Positions 55,504-64,000 of a DNA stretch of 64,000 bases are shown piece by piece; the first letter of the stretch is position 1, and every line of letters begins with the position of its first letter. Source of the DNA: Gliomastix tumulicola (taxonomy: Eukaryota > Ascomycota > Sordariomycetes > Hypocreales > Bionectriaceae); NCBI GenBank assembly GCA_001599755.1, contig BCHX01000002.1:1116001-1180000 (forward strand), given 5' to 3'. Under the pieces are notes generated by a model that made no database searches, was not told where the DNA came from, and was given only the letters and a program-made list of their open reading frames with translations. A program made the position numbers and the translations under genes.

Positions 55504-58437
55504 GTTTGCGTAGGGCTGCAGGCATCGCAGTGAGGATGTTGGGTTGGAAATCTATCGCTGCCAGGCCGGCGAGAAGTGAAAGAAGGGCACCCAACCCAGT
55601 CCTGCCCAACTATCGAATCACTTTTGTAGCCACATACGTCACCCTTCTCGTTATAATTGATTGATTGGCTGCTCTGGAGGCTCTAGGACCTTGTGATCTT
55701 ACCTGCGCCCGACTGCTACCTGTAGGCAAAAGCCTGGGTGGGGGCTTCCCGGTCACATGTATGAGGACACCTTGGCATATCTTCTCAGGGTATTGCCAAG
55801 ATATCGTACAATGCAATCACAAGAAGCATATATTGAGGCCATGTATAAATGATATGGCATCTGCGCATGGGGATAAAGACATCGTAGAAGCGGACGAAGA
55901 GCATTCTGACGGGGGTGAGAGCTATAAAGGTGCCAGTGGGCTCCCTTACAATTATAGGGCGTTGTTGTTAGCGGGCTGCAGGCCTGAGGCCTACCTAATT
56001 TCACCGATTAGACCAGCTTACCCTAGACCTTTGGATCCTCTATGAACCGCCCCAAGCACCCTTATTGCTGTTGAGCCTCAGACTGGTCCCAGCGACGCAA
56101 CTTTACAAAGAGGAAGGTAGTATGGGATAGACAAGGATAGCATTATCGCACAATGATAACGTTGCTACTCTTCCTGCGTGGCAGAGGTTGGAAGCTGCTG
56201 GCATTTGCTGGTGGTGCGTACTGCTCTGTGAAGTTGAAATAAGATGTGGCACTACATCGTCTCTATCCACGTGCTACAGTGTTATTGGACAGCGGGTTAA
56301 TGGAGGGGGAGGGGCATAAGCATGAGCGAGTCCCTGTATCACTGGCTTCTCTCAATCGGTTGAGCAGGCTTGACTTCCAGATGCCGAGGTTTTGGGCTTA
56401 CACATCATCTGATGTAGTCCCTTTCCATCTCCTGTAGTGACCACTGGGCAGTAATATTTGCATCACCATGCCGAAGCCATAAATCCCACAGCGACCCCCG
56501 CGCCGCATGGACTGTCAATTCAGGTAGGACCCGAAGTCGACTACTGATGAATGATGATCGCGTAAGAATGTGCACGCCGCGCAGGCCCCTCTACCCCCCC
56601 ACGCGGCCGAATAAATACTTGAGTTATGGGGCCATACAATTTGGGTGTGTATTTGTCTCAAGTATTTATTCGTCCGCTTGCCCCCCTGTAAGGATTGCGG
56701 GGGTTGGTACTGCATGCAGCGAGCAGTAGTCACCCACGCAGCGACAGGTATGCTGTATGTACGACACGATGGGAATATGCAAATCCACAAGGCATTTCCT
56801 GATGACGTTGCCAAACCGACTGGTTATTCGATATCGGTCCTTCTTCTGATGGCGCAATTCGAGAAGCCCGGTAGTTCGCCAAGCGCAGACTAGAGAGAAC
56901 CGTCCTGGCAGGGCTGTTGCAGTGGTGGTCATTGGACAACCAATTGGGCAGAATTAAGGCACTGACTGTTGGACTGTTGCAGCCCACCCACCAGTCTTGA
57001 TGAGCGCTGTAACGACACAGGAGGCCTGCGCGAGAGGCCCTCGATATCGGTGTCCGGCGAAGCTGATCCCCCGATGATCTCTCTATGTTTGAATCTCTGC
57101 CTGATGATGCTCTCAAGACAGTTACACACAGACACTGACCCAAGCCATCCGCTCCACGTAGTTTGAAGCTTGTCTCGCTGGTGGCCTGAACGTCGCCGGG
57201 CAGGGTCTCGCTAAGAAAATATGGCAGATGGGGTAGTGGCCGCATGTCCCGATTAAGGGTCCGAACAGGCCAGAAAAGGAAAAGGGAGCCTGGGAGAAAA
57301 AGGGTCTCTAGCGCACGGATAGGAGAAGCAGCCCGCAGGATTCGCTACGCCGTCCAGCATTGCGGTGTCGAATCCCACAGTGACATAATGCTTGGTCATC
57401 GGGAATACAGGGGGGACTGTTCAGCAGTGCAGCACAATGGCCTGTCGTCATTGTCTTGGGAACCAATTGAAGCTTCTCACTTCTTAATTTGCGTGGGAAG
57501 ATGTTGGGATAGAGTAGCTATTGTTGCACAAATTGTCGAAAACCCAGCCCTTTCTCCCAGTGATGCGGGGAATAGAGCCAACGAACCCAGGACCAAGCAA
57601 GCGTACCTAGTGCAAGTGTGCCTGGAGCGGGACTGGATAACGAAAACAAGGAGCATTCATACTCTTGAGACGTCTGAGAAGGGACCACCTTATTCCTTTG
57701 GACTGAACCCTTTTCAGTCAATCGACCGATTCATCACAAGGCCGTGAGCCAATGGGTGCTCTCGCCGACCTAACCTGAGTAAGTCGGCCCAATCAAGCAG
57801 TGCGCCGACGTGCGTAACGGCTGCAACAGCTGAGGACGATCCCGATCGGGTGGCGCAACGCCCGCTTCTACGGATGACGAACCAACGTCCGCATTGCAAT
57901 GTGACGCTGATCTATCTACCTTTCCCCTGGACTTCGACTAAGGCAAGTCATGTCCCACGGCACAGGATCCTCAGGGGACTTGGGGGGGAGGATAAACCTT
58001 GATTTCTGCCTCTTCTCCCTCTTCTTTTCCGTGCATTTACCACCTGATCAGACGTTACTCTCTCCCGTGTCCTCTCGGCACTTCTTGGACACGGCTTGAC
58101 GTGACAGCGGGAGGATTCCCAAGTAATATCTGTCGCTGTGCCTTTCTTATACCTTGCCCCCCCGTCAACCCCCATTGCCTCATCTGTTACTCCGTACTTG
58201 CCCTGCTGCATCATCAGAACAGGCTGTGATGTTACCCCCCCGTCTTCACCCCCATCGACAACGGGCTGGACGCGCGCCCCTGATATAAAGACCTGAACCA
58301 ACCCCAGGTCCGTGCTCTTGACGGATACCCCTCCCCCCTCTTCGTCGTGAGAGAGTCGGTGATAGACTTTTGCGAGACAAGAACCTCGCTGCAAGCCACA
58401 GAACCATACTGGCCTTGGTCATAATTGCCAGTTCAAG
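55504..58437. other. Long gene-poor stretch
   Basis: About 2.9 kb without a supportable gene. A 167-codon plus frame (57244–57747) and others have no domain. The stretch contains one strong inverted repeat, described separately. Confidence 0.5.
56603..56677. repeat. Inverted repeat (hairpin), 21-bp arms
   Basis: Arms at 56603–56623 and 56657–56677 are reverse complements with a single mismatch in 21 positions, around a 33-nt spacer. The shared core is AATAAATACTTGAG. It could be the end of a small transposon, a replication or transcription hairpin, or chance, though chance is unlikely at this length. Confidence 0.75.
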
Positions 58438-59788
58438 ATGGGTTTCACCTCGGACACCATCCCGCCCGAGGTCGTCGCCGGGCTGCCGCCGTGGCTGCAG
58501 GCGCAGGTGCCGCAGTACGACAAGACCAAGGTGCCCCTGATCATCGCCACACTGACGGTCTGCATGACCATTGCCTGCCTCGCGATGGGGCTGCGTCTGT
58601 ACTCGAGATACATTGCGCGGCAGGCCTACGGGCTGGATGACCTCTTCGCAGGTCTGGCGCTGGTACGTGACTACCGCCGCCGCCGCCGCCAGAAAGCGGA
58701 CTGGATCGCCCCAAGATACTATCTTCCTGTCCAACTAACAAGTCGTCGTGTGTGTGTGTGTGTGCTTAGATCTTCACCGGCGGCAGTGTCGGCCTAGCAG
58801 CCTACATGACGGATGGCCTTGCCCTCGGCCGCCACCAGATCGTGGTCCTCCTCGAGCACGGCCACCAGTTCGACCTCGTCAACAAGTTCATCATCTCGCT
58901 GACCGTCATCTACATGCCCATCATCTTCTGCCTCAAGGCCTCGGCCCTGTTCCTCTACCGCCGCCTGTTCCCCAGCACGCGGGTCCATATGGTCTGCTAC
59001 GTGATCCTCGGCATGACGGCAGCCTACACTCTGGCCTGCGTGCTGACGCTCCTCATCTCCTGCCTGCCGCCGATCCCGCCGTCGGAGGGGAGCCCCATCG
59101 CGGCGCTGAGCTGCACCAACGACTGGCTCAATGACTCGTTCCTGTACATGCTCATCGTCAACGTGGCGCTCGACTTCATCATCCTCTGCCTGCCGCTGCC
59201 GCTCATCTGGCGGCTGCAGACGACGACGCGGAGGAAGCTGCAGCTTACTTTTGTGTTTACCCTCGGTTCCTTTATCTTTGCTATCTCGATTATCCGTGTG
59301 ATGGCTGTCAAGAACCTGGGGCCGGAAGACAACTGGTGGGATTCGACAGAGGGACATCTCTGGTCCGTCGCCGAGTCAGCGGTGGTAAGTTCACCAATCC
59401 ATTATCATCTCCTGAAAAGACGAAGCACTGACGCATAGCCACTGAAAAGGCCATTCTCACAATCTCCCTCCCCGTCATGCAGCCCGCGCTGCGCCAGGTC
59501 ATCTACAAAAAGGATGGATCTCCGCGCTTCAACATTGGCGGGAACGGCAGCGAGAAGGGGACGTTCGACATCATCACCTTCGGGAGGACCGCAGTGAAGG
59601 GCCCAACCGGCCAGAAGCGACGGGGCATGAACATGACGACCGTCGACACGGCTGCGGGAGCCACTCTCGTCGATACTGGTCGCCATGGCAGCGGTGCTGG
59701 GCTGGTTGCGGAGGACAGCCGCACGAGTCGTGAGACGAGGACTACGGAGGCTACGATAGAGGCTGAAGGCATCGGGTATGCGAGGTGA
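58438..59788 (+). CDS. Fungal rhodopsin-like integral membrane protein
   Basis: Join 58438..58662, 58770..59384, 59450..59788; 392 residues. It has the helix pattern and loops of the ascomycete rhodopsin-domain membrane proteins (PF20684-like). Helix 1 is followed by RLYSRYIARQAYGLDDLFAGLAL, later come VNKFIISLTVIYMPIIFCLKASALFLYRRLFP, then NDSFLYMLIVNVALDFIILCLPLPLIW and AVKNLGPEDNWWDSTEGHLWS. No lysine for a retinal Schiff base can be claimed. The family includes candidate receptors and proteins near secondary-metabolite or effector genes, but its role is not known. The first intron carries a GT dinucleotide run right before its acceptor. Confidence 0.83.
58748..58764 (+). repeat. GT dinucleotide run next to a 3' splice site
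   Basis: About eight GT units end four bases before the TTAG acceptor of intron 1 of the rhodopsin-like gene, in the place of the usual polypyrimidine tract. A cluster of CCG units lies at 58674–58691 in the same intron. Confidence 0.75.
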
Positions 59789-60071
59789 TGTCTTGCAGAT
59801 GCCTTCCCTTAGCTTTCTACTTTTTCCTTTTTTTTTTACGTGGCGTTAAGGAGGTCCTTGGGGGTTTTCTTTGTGATGAAGTAATCATTTCCATTTTCCA
59901 AGTACATGACACACCTGCCATTCTTCAAGGTTTAATTCATTCATTCTTTGGTTTGTTACTCATTTGATGTATCCATTCGTGTCTGTATCTACTGTAAGTC
60001 TTGGAATCGAATCATGCAGTGGTGCTCCTACTGGGGATTAGCATTCATTCATGGGCAGAAGCACAAGCAAG
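59789..60071. other. Convergent 3' ends
   Basis: About 280 bp, T-rich, between the tails of the rhodopsin-like gene and the P450. It holds both 3' regions and no gene. Confidence 0.5.
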
Positions 60072-61712
60072 TCATACCATCATTTTAGGGAATCGAGGGT
60101 CATAGAACAGCTCGAATCGAGCAGTGATTCCCGGCGTCACGCCCTCAAATCCAGGGGCAAGTACGGTCTGATACTTCCGATATATCGTAGCCACCAGAGT
60201 AGTCATCTCCGCCATGGCAAGACTGTAATCTGATTAGCTAGGGCTGGGGGTGATAAGGAAGAGAAAACCTACTGCATGCCAATGCACATTCTCCCTCCGC
60301 TTGAAAACGCCCAGAAGTAACGATTCAGCTCCTTTGCATCTGGCCCAAGCCAGCGGTCGGGGTTGAACTCCAGCGGGTTCTGAAAGACATCTGGATTTCG
60401 GTGCAGGGAAAACGGAGACATGCCCACAACTGTATTGGCTGGGATGCTGTATCCATCGATCTCGGAGTCTACATCCAAGGAGCGAGGCTCATATGATGGT
60501 AATGGAGCATAGAGCCGTAGAGTCTCCTTGATAATAGCTTGGAGATATGCGCACTTGTCACTGGCAGCAGCCCGTGGCGTTCTTTGATCGTTGAGTGACT
60601 CTTCTGACAGGCTGAGTACTTCTTGCCGTAACTTATCCTGGAAGACCGTCGACCCGGGCTGAGACAGTGACCAGATGAGGAACATGAGTGTGTCACTGGT
60701 GGTATCAATGCCCGCTAGGAAGTGGTCAGCGCACTCCGACGCAATGTCCAAATCGTCCAGTCCATCAGCCTCGTGCTCTTCGGAATATTTCCAGAGTCGA
60801 CCAAGAATGGATCCCTCGTCAACTAAAGCCGTAGCCTGATGTCAGCTCGAAATACCGAAACTCTCTAGGAACTTCTCACTGACCGTCAACTTTGCCTGTC
60901 CGCATGTCCTGACGGAAACGATTGTAGGCCTCGAGCGCAAATCCCCGAATACCTGTATAAGTTGCAGGCTTTTGCATGGGGAGTAAAGGCCGGACCAGCT
61001 TCTCCGCCATGTTCGTACGCGTGTACAGCCACCGAGTCAGCCATGGCAAGTGCACCGTGAACCAGGATAGCGTGCGACGAGCAGGGTCCAGGATATCTCC
61101 GATGAGAGCTCGATGACCCTGGATACCTTCCATGGCGGAGGTGGATCCATATTTGCCATACAGAAAGGCTGTTATGTTGTCTAAAGAGTAGTAGTGAAGC
61201 GTGCTGAAGATGTCGCTGGTATGCTCTGGCTCCGAGTCGATGAGTTTCATGAACTTGTCTGCTTTGTCCTCCACCATGGTAGCGACCGAATCGTTGAGAA
61301 TGGTCGTTTTCGAGTAGGCGTGTGATAGAAGCTTCTTTCTGCGGCCATGCTCCGTAGACGAATGGAAAGTGAAAAGATTCTGCCTGCCATACACATCGAA
61401 CATGCGATAGAACTGCGTCCTGCCGTACCGGCTCCCAGGCCCGTAAATGGTGCGAAGCGCACTCAGACTGTTGAAGGAGACCTCGCTCGGGCCAATGCGT
61501 ACGACTGTGCCATATTGCCGATGCAGCTCATCGATCTTCTGCGTCCTCGTCCCCTTCCAATCCTCGTAGGCCAGCCGCCATTTGGTGAGGGCGAATAGCT
61601 TGGGCCCAGGGATCTTGGCCAGGGGACTCAAAACGAGGGGCTCTAGTACGAGATACACCACCGAGAAGAGGCATGCTGCAACGCACGCAAGGATAATAGA
61701 CCACGACGCCAT
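60072..61712 (-). CDS. Cytochrome P450 monooxygenase
   Basis: Join of complement exons 60884..61712, 60273..60822 and 60072..60222; 509 residues. An N-terminal membrane anchor (residues about 6–28) is followed by the proline-rich hinge LAKIPGPKLFALTKW. The I-helix oxygen motif is AGIDTT, the K-helix has KETLRLY (ExxR), and NPDRWL and the haem loop FSSGGRMCIGMH put the cysteine ligand near residue 456. Correct splicing is needed for both the region before the I-helix and the end of the haem loop. It is probably in the endoplasmic reticulum. The substrate is not predictable, and no backbone synthase is nearby. The gene diverges from the aldolase-family gene and converges with the rhodopsin-like one. 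Confidence 0.92.
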
Positions 61713-62499
61713 GGCGGTTATTCAACAGCTGACGGATACCCTGTCAGCCGGTTCATTTGCGTCATTGGTGGCACATATGAACGGTGAGGAGTTACGTCGT
61801 CTTATCTGCTATCATTATCGCTGGCAAGCTTATCATCCACCGTCACGTCTTATCTGCCGTCAGAGACCTTATCTTCTTCCTGCTGGTGCTCGGGATTTTG
61901 ACAAGGAGTGGGGGTGTCGGACCGCCCGACGAGAGCAAGGCTTCAGATGCCCGGGCGTTTAGCAGCTTATCAGCGCCTGCCATGTACATGCATTCACTCC
62001 GGACGGCATGGATAGGTCCAAATAGTGGCAATGTTCTGGCACTGCTGATGAAGAAGGTTTCAACCTGTCGAGAACTATTGCTCAAACTTGTTTGAGCTAC
62101 TCGTGCAACTGGCCGCAGCGGTCGCAAGACGCGGGCCATGTCAGCCAACTACCAAAGCTGTCGGCCGCACCGATCCTTATACTAGACTGCCCAAATCGAT
62201 GTCTTCTGGGAAAGATATGGTTTCTTTACAAGGTCAGCGTGCGATGACAGTTGCATACCTAGATAAGAGCACCGGAACCCCCGAACCGAGGACGCGATTA
62301 TACCGATCGAGATAGCCAATATTATTGCTTTGTCTAGCATCATTGTCCAGGTATCCTTGACCATTCATTCAAGCAGGCATCTTGAATTTGATTCATCGAA
62401 TCTACCTGTCATCGCTGGAAAGGTTCCTTGACGTCAATAGACTTGCCGAGATTCGACTTGGGAGTTTCAACTCGATATCATCAATCCTCCTCACTCACC
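61713..62499. promoter_or_regulatory. Divergent promoter between the P450 and the class II aldolase gene
   Basis: About 790 bp separate the two start codons. Open frames inside it have no domain. I saw no clear binding site. Confidence 0.4.
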
Positions 62500-63404
62500 A
62501 TGGCACCATCAGCAATCGACAATGTCGCCTCTCCTGCCCCAGCGAAGGCAGTCGACGCCGTAGCCGCCATGGCTCACAGGGGCAAAGGCCTTCCTGCAAT
62601 CCCCAAGTTTGCATCCCACGCCCTGAAGCGCCAATGGCAGCTCGAGCACATGGCGGGAGCTTTCCGGGTCTTTGCGCGCGAGGGATACGCGGAGGGCATC
62701 TCCGGCCACATCAGCGTGCGGGATCCCGAGTTCGAGGACCGCTTCTGGATCAACCCGCTGGGCGTGCACTTCGGCATGGTCAGGGCAAGCGACATGATCT
62801 GCGTGAACCTGGCAGGCGAGACGGTCGGCGGCAACACCGACGGCTCGATCAACGCGGCCGGCTTCCAGATTCACAGCGCGGTGCACCGTGCCCGGAGCGA
62901 CGTCCATGCCATCTGCCACACGCACTCCGTGCACGGGCGGGCGTGGTCCGCCTTTGCGAAGCCCCTCGAGATGATCAACCAGGACGTGTGCTACTTCTAC
63001 AACGCGCACTCGGTGTACACGAGCTACGGCGGCATTGCCAACGAATCCGACGAGGGCGAGAGGATTGCTGCCAGTCTCGGGGATGGTAAGGCGGCGATAT
63101 TGAAGAACCACGGTCTGTTGACGGTGGGACAGACGGTCGACGAGGCAGCCTTCCTCTTCTGCCTCATGGAGCGAAGTTGCAAGGTACAGCTCATGGCGGA
63201 TGCGGCGGGGCATGAGAAGCACATCGTCAGCGACGAGGAAGCTCAGTATAATTTTGAAATGGCGAGCACACCTGTGAGTCTATATGCAAGTTCCTACTCC
63301 CTGAGCACAGATCTAATATAAGAATCCAGGAAACGTTATATATTGAGTTTATGCCGCACTACAAACACGAGGAGCTGCTATCCAACGGTGACTTCAAGCT
63401 GTAA
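62500..63404 (+). CDS. Class II aldolase/adducin-family protein
   Basis: Join 62500..63273, 63330..63404; 282 residues. The ATG at 62500 is in a good context (CACCATGG). The family signature is clear: EGISGHISVRDP, HAICHTHSVHGRAW with the zinc ligands H140 and H142, and LKNHGLLTVGQTVDEAAF with the third histidine near 208. Members cleave or epimerise sugar phosphates, or act on small aldehydes, with a divalent metal, but many fungal ones are uncharacterised. The exon 2 product, ETLYIEFMPHYKHEELL, is typical of the fungal subgroup. The unspliced frame would end earlier and lose this tail. Confidence 0.9.
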
Positions 63405-64000
63405 AAGACGGCGTAAGGGGGGTAGTATATCTCTTGGCTTTGGTTTTGTACATGTTGATAGATAATCTCAAACCCAAGTTGCCCATTGTCATATGTCATC
63501 TGTGCCAACGTTCACCTCGTTCTCTTGAGGCCGAGTCACAACGCGCGGTCCTGAAACCTCGTAGCGGCTGTCTCTTTGCTGTTCTCCTTCTTCTTGTTCG
63601 TTTCTTCTTCCGCGTGATAAAGCCGTCGCCCAAATCAAGGCTAGAATGACTGACTCGCCATGCACCCAAGCCTCAATTATCAGCACTCGTCGGGGGGTCC
63701 GCCGTTAGCGCACTGCTGTCGGATCACAAGCGCGGGTGGTCCGATTCGGTTTATCTCCCTCTATCAACCTTGTTCTGCTTATCGCCAAGGGCTGGATTCA
63801 TATCCCCGCCGTTGGCATATCTATACTACGTGAAACAAGCTCTTCAGGCGACATCCATGTAACCAAGGCGTTGCAGCTGGTAGGCAGCGGCGAAAATAAA
63901 GTAGATATGCCATCCTGTCCTCGGCGATGCATTAGAACCGACTTGATTGTGATCTTTTGAGTACTATTCCATCCGCCTGGCCCTGTGCCTTGTACTGAGT
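63405..64000. other. Downstream stretch to the window end
   Basis: About 600 bp after the aldolase-family gene. No gene was recognised, and a gene crossing the edge cannot be judged. Confidence 0.45.

Noticed and set aside
57244..57747. 167-codon plus-strand frame in the gene desert
   Set aside because: No family resemblance and no conserved features visible.

Overview
This window looks like nuclear DNA of a filamentous ascomycete (Pezizomycotina). The evidence is short GT–AG introns (about 50–110 nt) with CTRAC-type branch points, fungus-specific families (Zn2Cys6 regulators, HET and NACHT-ankyrin proteins, 2EXR/F-box proteins, fungal rhodopsin-like membrane proteins, DAL5-type transporters) and a decayed Tad-like LINE reverse transcriptase. 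I cannot fix the class or species from sequence alone. All exon joins were worked out by hand from splice signals, reading frame and family motifs. No RNA genes or CRISPR arrays were recognised.

Layout. 0–5 kb: a small secreted cysteine-rich protein and a membrane-anchored fucose-lectin-like protein. 4.7–14.3 kb: a compact rhamnogalacturonan block made of PL11 lyase, Zn2Cys6 regulator, GH88 unsaturated glycuronyl hydrolase and DAL5-type transporter, arranged as two divergent pairs with shared promoters. 14.5–17 kb: a flavin monooxygenase fused to a multi-pass membrane domain. 18.3–21.4 kb: a graveyard holding a LINE relic, a TPR relic and a frameshifted 2EXR gene, with one small hypothetical gene inside it. 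21.7–33.6 kb: an HNH-domain gene, a tiny three-exon beta-rich gene, a polyQ membrane protein, an NmrA-like protein and a fatty-acid-hydroxylase family enzyme. 34.8–38.2 kb: a seven-helix cAMP-receptor-like GPCR and a secreted RidA-family protein. 40–43.7 kb: a six-exon NACHT-ankyrin NLR. 44.3–51.2 kb: a dead polyol dehydrogenase, an intact xylose-reductase-type aldo-keto reductase, and two tail-to-tail related regulators, one of which lacks the zinc cluster. 51.4–55.5 kb: an F-box-like protein and a HET protein with a C-terminal zinc module. 58.4–63.4 kb: a rhodopsin-like membrane protein, a cytochrome P450 and a class II aldolase-family protein.

How the genes may work together. The first block reads as a self-contained pectin-backbone utilisation cluster: extracellular cleavage (PL11), removal of the unsaturated uronate (GH88), uptake (transporter) and a dedicated regulator. 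The 44–51 kb block reads as a pentose/polyol module that has lost its dehydrogenase but kept its reductase and regulators. The NLR, the HET protein and the TPR relic belong to families of fungal self/non-self recognition, and they lie in or beside gene-poor, relic-bearing DNA. Several long stretches (24.1–26.4, 28–29.4, 30.4–32.5, 36.1–37.6, 38.2–40.1 and 55.5–58.4 kb) hold no gene I can support.
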